Made by a program: the position numbers and the translations under genes. The notes below the pieces were generated by a model. It did no database searches. It was not told the origin of the DNA and saw only the letters and a program-made list of their open reading frames with translations. This document shows positions 41,900-53,106 of a stretch of 64,000 nt of DNA, in pieces. Within the stretch, counting starts at the first letter, position 1. Every line of letters begins with the position of its first letter. This DNA comes from Paludibacter jiangxiensis (GTDB lineage Bacteria > Bacteroidota > Bacteroidia > Bacteroidales > Paludibacteraceae): positions 930,001 through 994,000 of the forward strand of contig NZ_BDCR01000004.1 of assembly GCF_001618385.1 (NCBI RefSeq), written 5' to 3'.

Positions 41900-42344
41900 A
41901 TTATTTTGATTTTAGGTTTAAGAATCTTCAAAAAAATTCCATGAGACAAGAAATTCCAAAGTCATGCTCACTTCAGGCTTAATACAGTTGCAAGCACAAC
42001 GATCTATACTCTGCGAATTTCGAAAAGCAATAATTATCCTATAAGAAGTTGGTTAGGCAGGCGTCACAGAAAACCGGCGTATAAGCCGAAAACAGACTAA
42101 AAAGAGAGTCCTTTTCTGTGTTAATTTAGGGTATCAAATTTGAAACTATTTTTTTATAACACAAAATAAAACTATTTAATTTTATCATTTTTAACCAACA
42201 TCGGTATTAAATCAGCAGAATCAACACACAGCTTAAGCTGAAAATCGGCCAACAATCTGCGCAGAGTACAGCAATAAATTCTACCTTTGTACCATCAGGT
42301 TCAAACTGGCATCATTGATTACTCACTTTAATAACCCACATACT
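41900..42344. other. Divergent intergenic region
   Basis: About 445 AT-rich bases between the PH-domain gene (minus) and the YciI gene (plus). TACCTTTG at 42282-42289 is a -7 box for the plus-strand genes, 55 bases before the ATG at 42345. No RNA gene or other structure was seen. Confidence 0.55.
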
Positions 42345-42629
42345 ATGTTTGTACTGATTCTCAAATATGTAGCTTCTATCGAAAAGATAGATGAACTGAT
42401 ACCCGCGCACCGGCAGTTTCTTGACAAATATTATCTTCGCAACAAGTTTATCTGTTCGGGAGCACAGGTTCCGCGCACGGGAGGCATCATACTGTGCAAT
42501 GCTAACGACAAAGAAGAGGTGAAACAGATAATTGCCGAAGATCCGTTTTATATCTTCAAAGTTGCGAAATACGACATCTTAGAATTCATCCCATCAAAGT
42601 ATGCTCCCGATTTCGAATCGTTTATATAA
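42345..42629 (+). CDS. YciI-family protein
   Basis: A 94-residue protein of the ferredoxin-like YciI fold. The ATG at 42345 (MFVLILKYVASIEKIDELIP) follows a promoter box; an in-frame TTG 30 bases earlier is less likely. Family marks are the conserved His in PAHRQFLDKYY, GGIILCNANDKEEVKQI, and AEDPFYIFKVAKYDILEF with the conserved Asp-Pro. YciI proteins are thought to be small stress-related or accessory enzymes; the His-Asp pair may be catalytic. It starts a short plus-strand run; the next gene begins 8 bases after its stop. Confidence 0.9.
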   Translation: MFVLILKYVASIEKIDELIPAHRQFLDKYYLRNKFICSGAQVPRTGGIILCNANDKEEVKQIIAEDPFYIFKVAKYDILEFIPSKYAPDFESFI

Positions 42630-42637
42630 ATCACATC

Positions 42638-43096
42638 ATGAATACTACAGAAAAAAAACAACAATTAGCTATCGCTACATTTCAAAGCGGGTATAACTGT
42701 GCCCAATCCGTATTATCCACCTTTTCCATCAATTTCAGTCTGGAACGGGACAGTCTACTAAAACTTGCCTCTCCCTTCGGATCGGGCATTGCCAAAACAC
42801 AGGAAACATGCGGTGCTGTTACGGGTGCTTTGATGGCTATCGGTTTGAAATACGGAAAAGGGACGAATGGAACTGAAGAAGACAAGCTCATCTCTTATGC
42901 ACTTGCCCAAAAACTGATGACGGAATTTTCGCGCATACACGGATGCACGAACTGTAAGAAGCTGCTGAATGATCTGGATATGAACAACGAAAGTGAAATG
43001 GCCAAAATTAAAGAGCTGAATCTTTTCAATACAAATTGTATCAACTACATTCAAACCGCAGTAAAACTAACCGACGAAATTCTGGAAAATAATTAG
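42638..43096 (+). CDS. C_GCAxxG_C_C family protein
   Basis: A 152-residue soluble protein with the family signature: GYNCAQSV (Cys21), TCGAVTGALMAIG (Cys58, the GCAxxG-type centre), HGCTNCKKLL (Cys103, Cys106) and NTNCINY (Cys134). The arrangement suggests redox activity or metal binding. It matches in length and spacing the family often annotated as possible redox-active proteins, but no reaction is established. Eight bases separate it from the YciI gene, so both share the promoter at 42282-42289. Confidence 0.92.
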   Translation: MNTTEKKQQLAIATFQSGYNCAQSVLSTFSINFSLERDSLLKLASPFGSGIAKTQETCGAVTGALMAIGLKYGKGTNGTEEDKLISYALAQKLMTEFSRIHGCTNCKKLLNDLDMNNESEMAKIKELNLFNTNCINYIQTAVKLTDEILENN

Positions 43097-43125
43097 TGTC
43101 CGGTATCTATCGATTCAAAATGGCA

Positions 43126-43133
43126 TACATTTG
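43126..43133 (+). promoter_or_regulatory. Promoter -7 box of the HXXEE gene
   Basis: TACATTTG matches TAnnTTTG, 27 bases before the ATG at 43161. Confidence 0.5.
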
Positions 43134-43160
43134 TAAGAGAAACTCCGTATTGTAGCGGTT

Positions 43161-43652
43161 ATGTCAACTCTACACTATAACAAACAACTGTTTATTGCAG
43201 GCCTTATCTTTACCCTGCACAACACAGAGGAAGTATTCGGATTCCGACAATTCCGTTATCCTGAAGGAATATTAAATCATATTCCGCATGGCAAAGAGAT
43301 GACAACCGCCATTGTGCTGATCACTTTAATTGCATGGATAGCAATTATATGGACAACGGTTCAAACAAAGGCAGGTCCAAAAAAGTTTTTATTGACCACT
43401 TTGGTTACTGCATTTCTGTTCAATGCATTCATCCCGCATATTCTTGGAGCCATATATTTCGGAGGCTATTTCCCGGCAGTAGTCACAGCGGTAGCACTTT
43501 ATTTACCTTATGTGTACTGTATATTACCCAAGTTGTATGACGAATTTGAAACCCGGAAAGCGTTTTTCAGAACTGTTGCTCAGGGCATAAGTCTGGCACT
43601 GTTTCTTGTATTTCTGACTCAAACTGCAGGATATTTAATTTGCAAAATATGA
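43161..43652 (+). CDS. HXXEE-domain membrane protein
   Basis: A 163-residue inner-membrane protein. The name-giving motif is HNTEE at residues 20-24, in FTLHNTEEVFGF. About four hydrophobic helices follow (roughly 48-65, 75-92, 95-115 and 135-155), with AFLFNAFIPHILGAIYFGGYFPAVVTAV a typical family stretch; the motif residues could bind a metal inside the membrane. Function of the family is unknown. The stop overlaps the start of the acetyltransferase gene (ATGA), so they are coupled. Confidence 0.88.
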   Translation: MSTLHYNKQLFIAGLIFTLHNTEEVFGFRQFRYPEGILNHIPHGKEMTTAIVLITLIAWIAIIWTTVQTKAGPKKFLLTTLVTAFLFNAFIPHILGAIYFGGYFPAVVTAVALYLPYVYCILPKLYDEFETRKAFFRTVAQGISLALFLVFLTQTAGYLICKI

Positions 43653-44119
43653 TTGAACTTCCCAGCTATCTGATTTTACCCCGAAACGAATTGTATCGAA
43701 TCAAGCCGCTGTGGGAGAAGCTCAACGAGATTCACCTCCGCGACTCAGTTCATTTCAAGGATCATTACTCTTCATTTACGTTTGAAAAGAGAATTATGAC
43801 ATGGACATCGCTGCCCGACGAGAGAGTGTGGATTTTGGTTGGAGAAGTAAATGATGAAATAGTAGGATATTGTGTCGCCACATCCACCGAAGACGGCAAG
43901 GGAGAGATAGATTCGCTTTGCGTGGACGAAGCATGGCAAAACAAAGGCGTGGGAGAAACACTTGTTCGGGAAAGCCTGGCCTGGCTCGAAAGTCGAACTT
44001 GTTCACCCATTCGTCTCATCGTCAGTTATGGGCATGAATCGGTGATGGGTTTTTACGAAAAACTGGGATTTTATCCAAGGGCAACTATTTTAGAGCTCAA
44101 AAATCCACAGGATATATAA
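43649..44119 (+). CDS. GNAT-family N-acetyltransferase
   Basis: A 156-residue acetyltransferase. The acetyl-CoA core is EIDSLCVDEAWQNKGVGETLVRESLAW with the QNKGVG loop, and the C-terminal LIVSYGHESVMGFYEKLGFYPR is the usual GNAT ending with the catalytic-region Tyr. The substrate is unknown. The ATG at 43649 overlaps the HXXEE stop and is preferred to an in-frame start 9 bases earlier. The stop converges with the porin gene, 7 bases away. Confidence 0.9.
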   Translation: MIELPSYLILPRNELYRIKPLWEKLNEIHLRDSVHFKDHYSSFTFEKRIMTWTSLPDERVWILVGEVNDEIVGYCVATSTEDGKGEIDSLCVDEAWQNKGVGETLVRESLAWLESRTCSPIRLIVSYGHESVMGFYEKLGFYPRATILELKNPQDI

Positions 44120-44126
44120 AAACACA

Positions 44127-45167
44127 TCAGAAACCGAGAAGATATTGCGCAGCAATCGTGTTCACATCTTTTTTTGACGTGTCATTAAAAGTCTTAAGTG
44201 TGTAGAAACACTGTACTTTGGAATTGGATGTCAGCCAATAATTTACTCCTGCCGACAAAGCTGTAGACTGCGACAATGAATTACTCCTGTCAGTTTTATA
44301 ACTGTCGTACTTCAAAACCGGTTGTAATTTAGCTGTAAGGTAATAACCTGTAGTAAAATAGAATCCTACAGAACGGATTACATCCGTCTGCGCTGAAATA
44401 TATTCACTACGCACCAGCAATTTACGGTCATCAAACTTCATTCCCACAGAAGTAAGGGTTCTCTTTATTTTTGATGATTGCGGACCATACTCTCCATCAT
44501 AGTACGAGAGTGCGAACCGCAGCGGTTTCACCGGATTTACACAAAGCGTACCAACGAAGTCTTTATTCGTATTATTATCAACATTATACTGATTTCCATT
44601 CAGCAAATTCAAGCTATATTCCACCAGATTGAAACCGTTACGCTGAAAGAAATTTCCATTCACTGCAATACCGATATCACGTCCGCTGCACTTTACTCCC
44701 TGAAATTCGGTCACCAACGCTTTTATGGCCTGCGAGTTCTCCACAGTTTCGAGATCGATCACGGCATACGGATTTTCAAGGGTATACATTACCTTATACT
44801 GTCCTGCTTTTATTTCCAAAGATTTGTTCAGGCTCCATCGTGCATACGCATCCAGAATACGTGGCGAGCCTGCACATTCTAGTTGAAAATAGTACGTGAG
44901 ATTTTTCAGCACATTTCCCTGCATGTTGATTTGCAAGCGACGAATATCAAAACCATTTTTCCCGATGTTGTAATTTCCCTCTTCGGAGGAATATTGATAA
45001 CGAGCGTTGACAACACCACCTATTTTGGGCAATTTGTTTACGATTGTTTCAAGAGTGGTAAGACGTTTGTTTACCACAACCGAATCGGATTTATCGGTTT
45101 GCGCCGAAGCGACAAATGCAGACGCGAACATCGCGACAAAGAAAACACAAAGGAATCGATATAACAT
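44127..45167 (-). CDS. Porin O/P-like outer-membrane porin
   Basis: A 346-residue outer-membrane protein of the phosphate-selective porin O/P family. The start at 45167 gives MLYRFLCVFFVAMFASAFVASAQ and follows a promoter box; the open frame runs further upstream without a signal. A short coiled-coil piece (VNKRLTTLETIVNKLPKIGG) precedes the barrel, a common trait of trimeric porins. Barrel marks are GFDIRRLQINMQGNVLKNLTYYFQLE and KAGQYKVMYTLENPYA; it ends AAQYLLGF with a C-terminal Phe. Substrate could be phosphate or another anion; there are no phosphate genes beside it to support a choice. Confidence 0.9.
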   Translation of the reverse strand: MLYRFLCVFFVAMFASAFVASAQTDKSDSVVVNKRLTTLETIVNKLPKIGGVVNARYQYSSEEGNYNIGKNGFDIRRLQINMQGNVLKNLTYYFQLECAGSPRILDAYARWSLNKSLEIKAGQYKVMYTLENPYAVIDLETVENSQAIKALVTEFQGVKCSGRDIGIAVNGNFFQRNGFNLVEYSLNLLNGNQYNVDNNTNKDFVGTLCVNPVKPLRFALSYYDGEYGPQSSKIKRTLTSVGMKFDDRKLLVRSEYISAQTDVIRSVGFYFTTGYYLTAKLQPVLKYDSYKTDRSNSLSQSTALSAGVNYWLTSNSKVQCFYTLKTFNDTSKKDVNTIAAQYLLGF

Positions 45168-45192
45168 GAGGGGAAATAGAAATTTTGAGCGA

Positions 45193-45200
45193 CAAAGGTA
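45193..45200 (-). promoter_or_regulatory. Promoter -7 box of the porin gene
   Basis: CAAAGGTA on the plus strand is TACCTTTG on the minus strand, matching TAnnTTTG, 25 bases before the ATG at 45167. Confidence 0.55.
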
Positions 45201-45254
45201 GTAAAATGAGTTTAATCGAAACGGCATTCGGACAACAGCTACCTTATATAAAAC

Positions 45255-45286
45255 AAGTGTCCCGAAAATAAATTTTCGGGACACTT
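45255..45286 (-). terminator. Terminator of the ABC-F gene
   Basis: A perfect 15-bp stem (AAGTGTCCCGAAAAT / ATTTTCGGGACACTT) around AA, 20 bases past the ABC-F stop on the minus strand and followed there by GTTTTATAT. Confidence 0.88.
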
Positions 45287-45306
45287 CGTGTGATTTAATC
45301 TATAGT

Positions 45307-46995
<1,689 letters not shown>

Positions 46996-47171
46996 TTATA
47001 CTTATTAGCAATATTTCTGAAGTTAATTTGGAGATCAGATAATTTGGAAATTTGTAGATGTGGGAATTTGAGAATTACAGAACAACGAGAGTGCTAACTG
47101 TTACACTGATCGTTTCTTCACTCAAATTCATTCATTTTCAAATTTTCAAATTCAAAAATCTTCAAATTGTT

Positions 47172-48503
47172 TTATTGTTTCGGCTTGCGTTTCTTGGGTT
47201 TGCCGTATTTGATTCGCATCAATTCGACATGACGCACCTTCTGGTTTACCTTTTTGTTTTTATCTATCTTTTCGTGGAAAGCACCCCCACCCTTCAACGG
47301 ATTGGTGAGTTTCAAACGAATATTTTTTGTTATCTTCTTTTCGAGTTCGTCGGGAGTCAGTACAGCCGACAGTTCGAGTTCTTCCGGCAACTCGTGCATC
47401 GGAATCTGGTACTGCATCAACTCTTCCACAGCCAGCTGTCGTTCTTCTTCGGCTGGCGACACCAGCGAAACAGCAGTTCCCTCCTTGTCGGCACGTCCCG
47501 TACGACCAATACGGTGAATATATAATTCCGGTTCGTCGGGCATATCGAAGTTAATGACGTGCGATACATCGGCAATATCGAGACCTCGGGCAATCAAATC
47601 GGTCGCGATCAGCACCCGGTACGATCCCTCCTGAAAACGCCTTACCGTTTCAAAACGATTATTCTGCGCTTTATTGGAGTGAATTACCCCGATCTCGTCT
47701 TCGAATACCTCGGAGATACGCTCATAGATATTGTCCGCCAGTTTTTTGGTCAGGGCAAACACCAGAACGCGTTTGTATTGTTTGCTATGCGAAAGCATGA
47801 GCTTCAGCATATTTATTTTTGAGTTGAAATTGGGCAACAGATAAGCACTTTGTGTAATCTTATCCAGTGGCGTTCCCATCGGAGCTGCTTCAATACGTTC
47901 GGGCGTATCAAAAAAGTCGTGCATCAACGTTTCCACCTCTTCGGTAAGGGTTGCCGAGAAGAGTAGATTTTGCCGTTTGGTAGGCAAAAGGTCGAAAATA
48001 CGAACCAATTGAGGTCGGAAGCCCAAGTCCATAATTTCATCTACCTCGTCAATAATCAGACGCTTCACCGACTTCAGGCGGATTACTCCGTTCAGTGTCA
48101 GATCGAGCAAACGACCCGGTGTAGCCACCAGCAAATCAACGCCATCCTTCACTAAAAGCACTTGCTTTGACATATTCACACCGCCATATACTCCGGCAAC
48201 GCGGATATTCGTGTAGGCTGCCAGTTTTTTGGCCTCTTCCACCACCTGTAGCACTAATTCACGGGTAGGAACAAGGATCAAAATCTGAGGGTGTTTCTCT
48301 TTGGTGAACTTCCATTGACGCAAACAGGGAAGCAAAAACGCGACGGTTTTTCCCGTTCCGGTTTGGGCAATACCCACAACATCACGTCCCGACATTGCCA
48401 CCGGAAAAGCTTTTTCCTGAATAGTTGTGGGATGAACGTAACCAGAATCATCAAGCGCGTTGAGCAATGGTGTATTGAGATTCAATTCTTTAAATGTAGT
48501 CAT
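47172..48503 (-). CDS. DEAD-box-family RNA helicase, RhlE-like
   Basis: A 443-residue ATP-dependent RNA helicase. Motifs in order: Q motif FKELNLNTPLLNAL...PTTIQEKAFP, motif I AQTGTGKT, Ia PTRELVLQ, Ib TPGRLLD, motif II as DEVD instead of DEAD, motif III SATL, IV VLVFALTKKLAD, V ATDLIARGLDI, VI HRIGRTGR. A basic C-terminal tail (KPKKRKPKQ) probably adds RNA affinity. RhlE-type helicases help ribosome assembly and RNA turnover, often in the cold. It lies 242 bases upstream of the ABC-F coding start on the same strand; both concern translation. A -7 box lies at 48525-48532. Confidence 0.94.
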   Translation of the reverse strand: MTTFKELNLNTPLLNALDDSGYVHPTTIQEKAFPVAMSGRDVVGIAQTGTGKTVAFLLPCLRQWKFTKEKHPQILILVPTRELVLQVVEEAKKLAAYTNIRVAGVYGGVNMSKQVLLVKDGVDLLVATPGRLLDLTLNGVIRLKSVKRLIIDEVDEIMDLGFRPQLVRIFDLLPTKRQNLLFSATLTEEVETLMHDFFDTPERIEAAPMGTPLDKITQSAYLLPNFNSKINMLKLMLSHSKQYKRVLVFALTKKLADNIYERISEVFEDEIGVIHSNKAQNNRFETVRRFQEGSYRVLIATDLIARGLDIADVSHVINFDMPDEPELYIHRIGRTGRADKEGTAVSLVSPAEEERQLAVEELMQYQIPMHELPEELELSAVLTPDELEKKITKNIRLKLTNPLKGGGAFHEKIDKNKKVNQKVRHVELMRIKYGKPKKRKPKQ

Positions 48504-48524
48504 GGGCTATTGTCAATTGGGGTG

Positions 48525-48532
48525 CAAAGGTA
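48525..48532 (-). promoter_or_regulatory. Promoter -7 box of the helicase gene
   Basis: CAAAGGTA on the plus strand is TACCTTTG on the minus strand, 21 bases before the ATG at 48503. Confidence 0.5.
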
Positions 48533-48611
48533 GTGATTTTTGCCCGTAATTTATAGCACTCAATGCAAAGACAAATGAGTTCAAATAAATATTTCACCAT
48601 TTAAAACGCTT

Positions 48612-48645
48612 AAAAGCCACAGCATTTCTCAATGCCATGGCTTTT
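48612..48645 (-). terminator. Candidate terminator of the 48785-51226 gene
   Basis: An outer stem AAAAGCCA / TGGCTTTT, a 2-by-2 mismatch, and an inner stem GCATT / AATGC around a 4-base loop. It lies 139 bases past the stop on the minus strand. The T-run is short. Confidence 0.5.
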
Positions 48646-48784
48646 CTTAATCACAAGTAAAACTAAAATCCTATTATCTAATGCATGAATTTTAATATTT
48701 AATTACCACGCAAACCATCTGTCACATCAAATGCAGCATCCAAATTAACATATTGACACATTTGCATATATTCAAACTGACAGG

Positions 48785-51226
48785 TTATTTACCGCTACGA
48801 CTTTGTTCTTCGCTCGATGCCGTAGAACGGTTGGCGCGGGTTTTGAAAGAATCTTTCCCGAAACGATAAGTGAATGACACATTCACCGTGCGGCTGTCCC
48901 AGTGGTTGTTTACATTGAAATCAACATTCCCGTATTTTGCAAAACCGCCGCCTTTATTGGTATTGAAAATATCGTCCACCGACACCTTCAGAGTTCCTTT
49001 TTTGTCGAAAAGGCTCTTCTGTACTCCAAAGTCAACAGAGTATTGTTCATAGATGGTAAAATTACCCCAGAGCTGTTTCGAGCGATAACGTCCGGCCAGT
49101 TCCATGCTGATGTCGCAAGGCAGAGTAAAGCTTTGTGTTGAGTTTGCATTAAAGCTCCAGCGTTTGAATTTATCGGCAGTCGCATCGTTAGATGTTACCG
49201 ATTTATACATTACGATTGCCGAAGCATTGAAGTGCCACCATTTGGTAACGTCGAGCTGAACGGTCTGCGAAGCATTCAGGTCAATCGACTTGCTCAGATT
49301 ATCTTTGGTTTGATACATCACTTTGGTAATATCGTTTTGTCTGATTACATCGGTAAACAAATCATTGGTACGGTTCATGCCGACAGAAGTAATGAATTTA
49401 CTTTTGTAGGTATAATTCAAACCAAGAGAGTGTGTAAACTGCGGACGAATAAACGGATTTCCCTGATTATAGGTAAATTGATCAAGCAACCACATGAACG
49501 GATTTAGTATCTGATAACCAGGACGTCCAATGCGATAGCTGTAGGTCAATCCCAGTTGATTATTTTCATTCAGGTCACGCTTAATAAACAGAGACGGAAA
49601 CAGATCTGTATAATGTTTTGTATCCACACGGTTCATCGATTTTGAATCACCTTTCGAGTTGGTATTCTCCACACGCAGACCCAGTTGTACTGATGTTTTA
49701 CCGAATTGTCCTCTGGCGCTGAGGTAAGCCGCATTAATATTCTCTGTATAAATAAACTGGTCGTACGGTTTCAGTCCGGTATTCCACACCACGTTTGTCG
49801 GGTCGTTTACCGTAAACTCGGACTGGCTGTTTGTTTTCACAAAACTGGTTTTCAAACCGCCTTCGATTGAGAATTTTTTCCCGATAGGATGCACGTAGTC
49901 GGTTTTTGCCGTAAAAATATTGATGATACGGGGCTGATAGCCAAGTATTGTAGAATTGAGATTCATATCATTCCCGTTTCCATCCACATAACTACCATGC
50001 TGATCGGTCGAAGAATGGTATTTGAAGCGTGCATAATCGGCATCGAATGTCAATGAAGTTCCGGTGCTATCAATATCCCATTTATAATTTCCATTGAATG
50101 TTATATTGCTCCAGTGTTCGTTTTCGCCCGATTTGGTATGAAGCGCAGAGTCGAGCTTCATTGTATTGTCAAAGAAAGAGGTTACCGAATTTGTTTTGCC
50201 ATTACTATGCCCGTCTGAACCTCGAACCATGAAACTAATTACCTGGTTTTTTGCAATATAATAGTCGGATCCAATTTTATAATTATGTCCGTTACCATCA
50301 TAGTCGCTACGGTTATATATCTGTTGAACGGCTCCTACGTAAGGCCCTGTAACATAATTCCTGACGGCATCCATCGTATTCCAGCCACTCCATCCGTTGA
50401 ACGAATAGTTACCGTAAACATTCAGTTTGCCGAAATTCATATTCAGGTCTAAACCAATATTTTCTCCAAACTTACCGCTATATCCTCCACCGGTATAGAA
50501 ACTACCGTTAAAACCGGTACGTTTGTTGTGTTTTGTTTTGATATTGATAATGCCCGAGTTTCCTTCGGCATCGTAACGTGAAGACGGATTTTCAATTACT
50601 TCGATTCGTTCGATATCTTTTCCCTGCATACCTTTCAGCAACGTAGCCAACTGATCAGCCGAAACATATGTCGGCTTGTCGTCGATCATCACCTTCACAC
50701 CTTCTTTGCCTTTCAAACTAATATTATTATTGTTGTCAACAGTGACGCCCGGAGTCTTTTTCAAAATATCCAGCACGTTTTCCGATGCTGTTGTAATGGA
50801 AGCTTCAGGATTGATCACCATTTTATCAGCCTGTTGTTCGATAAACTTACGTTTGGCAACCACCGTTGCTTCTTTCAACATCTGCGTATTCTCCTGTAAA
50901 ACCACATCTTTCTGAACATCTTTTTTGCCATTAAACGCAAACTGTTCGGTTTCAAACTTCTTATAGCCCACCATTGTCACCGACAAAATATAAGTTCCTT
51001 CGTGCACTTTATCGATAACGAAGTCGCCGGTACTGTTACTTTCACTACCCTTTATCGGCAGTTTGGTTTTTGCATTGATAAGAGCTGCGGTTGCAAATTC
51101 AACCGGACGATGATTCTGATCAAGGATCCGACCTTTTACGGTCCCGTCTGCTTTTGCGATTCCGATACAAAGCATCGCCATAAGCATCAAACTAGCTATT
51201 CGTTGCAAACAAGTCTTTGTTGCCAT
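48785..51226 (-). CDS. Outer-membrane beta-barrel protein, TonB-dependent-receptor-like
   Basis: An 813-residue outer-membrane protein (signal 1-26, ending GIAKA). It starts with a carboxypeptidase-like regulatory domain (GTVKGRILDQNHRPVEFATAAL; YILSVTMVGYKKFETEQF), then a plug-like part (ADKMVINPEASITTASENVLDILKKTPGVTVD; IERIEVIENPSSRYDAEGNSGIINIKTK) and a large barrel ending in FTYRFGKDSFKTR. This layout matches the Bacteroidetes outer membrane beta-barrel family related to TonB-dependent receptors but without a SusD partner. Cargo is unknown. After the barrel comes a short Ser/Arg-rich tail (ANRSTASSEEQSRSGK). The head GIN genes lie upstream on the same strand. Confidence 0.9.
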   Translation of the reverse strand: MATKTCLQRIASLMLMAMLCIGIAKADGTVKGRILDQNHRPVEFATAALINAKTKLPIKGSESNSTGDFVIDKVHEGTYILSVTMVGYKKFETEQFAFNGKKDVQKDVVLQENTQMLKEATVVAKRKFIEQQADKMVINPEASITTASENVLDILKKTPGVTVDNNNNISLKGKEGVKVMIDDKPTYVSADQLATLLKGMQGKDIERIEVIENPSSRYDAEGNSGIINIKTKHNKRTGFNGSFYTGGGYSGKFGENIGLDLNMNFGKLNVYGNYSFNGWSGWNTMDAVRNYVTGPYVGAVQQIYNRSDYDGNGHNYKIGSDYYIAKNQVISFMVRGSDGHSNGKTNSVTSFFDNTMKLDSALHTKSGENEHWSNITFNGNYKWDIDSTGTSLTFDADYARFKYHSSTDQHGSYVDGNGNDMNLNSTILGYQPRIINIFTAKTDYVHPIGKKFSIEGGLKTSFVKTNSQSEFTVNDPTNVVWNTGLKPYDQFIYTENINAAYLSARGQFGKTSVQLGLRVENTNSKGDSKSMNRVDTKHYTDLFPSLFIKRDLNENNQLGLTYSYRIGRPGYQILNPFMWLLDQFTYNQGNPFIRPQFTHSLGLNYTYKSKFITSVGMNRTNDLFTDVIRQNDITKVMYQTKDNLSKSIDLNASQTVQLDVTKWWHFNASAIVMYKSVTSNDATADKFKRWSFNANSTQSFTLPCDISMELAGRYRSKQLWGNFTIYEQYSVDFGVQKSLFDKKGTLKVSVDDIFNTNKGGGFAKYGNVDFNVNNHWDSRTVNVSFTYRFGKDSFKTRANRSTASSEEQSRSGK

Positions 51227-51267
51227 AAAATTTTACTGATTTTTTTGTGTTTCGTTTGTGATAAAAT

Positions 51268-51298
51268 GAAGGAGTAGCGGATCCATTTCTACTCCTTC
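51268..51298 (-). terminator. Terminator after the head GIN genes
   Basis: A perfect 10-bp stem (GAAGGAGTAG / CTACTCCTTC) with an 11-base loop. On the minus strand it is followed by ATTTTATC. It lies between the head GIN genes and the start of the beta-barrel gene, separating the two transcripts. Confidence 0.72.
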
Positions 51299-51469
51299 GT
51301 TCTGTTTTTTGTAAGTTAGACGTTCGCGGTTATGCGTTTGGATGAATGTTATGTTTTTTTTAGAATTCAATTTAACCCAACAATTTCATCTACTCATATC
51401 TCACTGTATCACAGCCGATAGAATAAATATCCAGAAATAGATTACCATACAATCTGAAAAGAGAAGTGA

Positions 51470-52153
51470 CTATTCGGGTTTAACCACACCGGTACCATGC
51501 TTGCTCAAATGTTTTACCACCGGATTGCCTTTGTAGGTTATATTGCCTGTACCACTGGCATCTATAGAGATTTCTTTACCGGCATACAAAGTCACATTGC
51601 CCACTCCTGAGAGGTGAACATCCAACACATCTGCTCTGAAATCACCCGCGCGAACATTGCCCGTGGCTGAATTATGAATTTCAGCATTAGCAGCACTACC
51701 CGACAGACTTACATTACCTATCGCAGAAAAGTCGGCGTTGAGTTGAGTACAATTCAGGTCGAAGTTTATATTGCCTGCAGCATTCACCGTCAACTGTAGC
51801 ATTTTCCCTTGCAGTGTATTCTTGGTTTGAATATTTCCTACTGCCTTAAAATAAGCATTCGTCAAATTACGAACTGTGATATAAATATCCATTTTCCCGT
51901 GCCAGTTATGGAGTCCCTTTGTTGTAACAGTGAGCTTATTTCCACTATTCTTCACCACAATATAGTCGGACACATCTTTGCTTGATTCAATCCTAACAGA
52001 TTCTTTATTACCCTGAATCAGGTAAACATTGCCAACTGTGCGTACATCCAGTTCAGAAAATGCGCCAACCGAGATTTCCTGAATAACATTAGCTGCCCGA
52101 AGGCTAAACGGAACGATCAGCAAACAGATCATTCCCAACAACATTTTTTTCAT
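51470..52153 (-). CDS. Head GIN domain protein (DUF2807), copy 2
   Basis: A 227-residue exported protein (signal ending SLRAA). The rest is a parallel-beta-helix-like DUF2807 domain: FSELDVRTVGNVYLIQGNKESVRIESS, NLTNAYFKAVGNIQ, AAGNINFDL, AIGNVSLSG, SATGNVRAGD, GVGNVTLYA, GTGNITYKG. The repeated G-N-[IV] turns form a ladder. Such proteins are common in Bacteroidetes envelopes and have no agreed function; they may bind polymers. The gene follows copy 1 after 27 bases, so the pair arose by duplication and is co-transcribed. Confidence 0.9.
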   Translation of the reverse strand: MKKMLLGMICLLIVPFSLRAANVIQEISVGAFSELDVRTVGNVYLIQGNKESVRIESSKDVSDYIVVKNSGNKLTVTTKGLHNWHGKMDIYITVRNLTNAYFKAVGNIQTKNTLQGKMLQLTVNAAGNINFDLNCTQLNADFSAIGNVSLSGSAANAEIHNSATGNVRAGDFRADVLDVHLSGVGNVTLYAGKEISIDASGTGNITYKGNPVVKHLSKHGTGVVKPE

Positions 52154-52180
52154 AACAATTTGTTTTTTAGATGTTTATTT

Positions 52181-52885
52181 TTATTCCGCTTTTACTGTTC
52201 CAATACCATCTTTATGAATATCGGTAAAACGAGGATGACCTCTGTAAACAACCTTACCGATACCACTGGCGTTAACCGTCATCTTTTCTTTTGCATACAC
52301 ATCCACGTTACCAACACCTTTAAAGCTCACAACAGCTTCATTCGCAATCAGGTCGCTCATTTGTACGTTACCTACACCTTTTGCATCAAGAGCCAGCCTG
52401 TCTGCCTTGCCTTTAACCACAAAACTTCCAACACCGGCAAACTGTACATTCAATTGCTTACACTGCAAGTTGATGGATACTTTACCGGCAGATGTCATTG
52501 AAAAGTTTAGTGTATCGGTTTTCAATTCGTTGGTACTTGTCACTGCACCCACATCCTTAAACTGAACTTTTTGTAAATGGACAACAGTGATATAAATGTT
52601 CATTTGTGGTTTAGCTGCATGTTTAAAATCAATGGTCGAGCTTATCGTCAATTTATTTTCTTCATTTTCGAGTTCCACCGTACTCATGGTAGTGGTATCT
52701 GTTTCAATTCTCACGCTCTCCCTATCACCCTGAGTAATGAAAATATTTCCTAACCCCCGTAATTCCACTTCGTTGAACGAACGAACCGGAAAATCTCTTG
52801 ACACCAGCTCTTTTGCAAACACATTGTTGTTGATTAACAGGAAGAACAGTACCCCTGCGACAGTTTTTACAGGATTGAATTGCAT
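52181..52885 (-). CDS. Head GIN domain protein (DUF2807), copy 1
   Basis: A 234-residue exported protein (signal ending NNNVFA). DUF2807 marks: FNEVELRGLGNIFITQGDRESVRIETD, LQKVQFKDVGAVTS, TSAGKVSINL, GVGSFVVKG, GVGNVQMSD, GVGNVDVYA, GIGKVVYRG. It has the same repeat ladder as copy 2 and the same KEGIGTVKAE-like end (DGIGTVKAE). The two are clear paralogues but have drifted apart. First gene of the pair; no -7 box was recognised upstream on the minus strand. Confidence 0.9.
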   Translation of the reverse strand: MQFNPVKTVAGVLFFLLINNNVFAKELVSRDFPVRSFNEVELRGLGNIFITQGDRESVRIETDTTTMSTVELENEENKLTISSTIDFKHAAKPQMNIYITVVHLQKVQFKDVGAVTSTNELKTDTLNFSMTSAGKVSINLQCKQLNVQFAGVGSFVVKGKADRLALDAKGVGNVQMSDLIANEAVVSFKGVGNVDVYAKEKMTVNASGIGKVVYRGHPRFTDIHKDGIGTVKAE

Positions 52886-53027
52886 TGTGATTAAGTTTTA
52901 AATGATTTATTTCTCTTTTGGCCTGCTTTGTAAAGCCACGAACATATACATGACGAAGCCAAAACAAAAACATAACATCGGTTTTAATTTTTATTTTTGC
53001 TTTAAAATCAGGGAGCGAATTATTTCA

Positions 53028-53035
53028 TATCTTTG
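53028..53035 (+). promoter_or_regulatory. Promoter -7 box of the DUF5686 gene
   Basis: TATCTTTG matches TAnnTTTG, 71 bases before the ATG at 53107 and 38 before an alternative start at 53074. Confidence 0.5.
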
Positions 53036-53106
53036 CAGCAGCAAAAAAGCATCAATTTCGTCTGAGATAAGCGATGCTTAACCGTCACAAAGCAATAGGT
53101 GGTTAT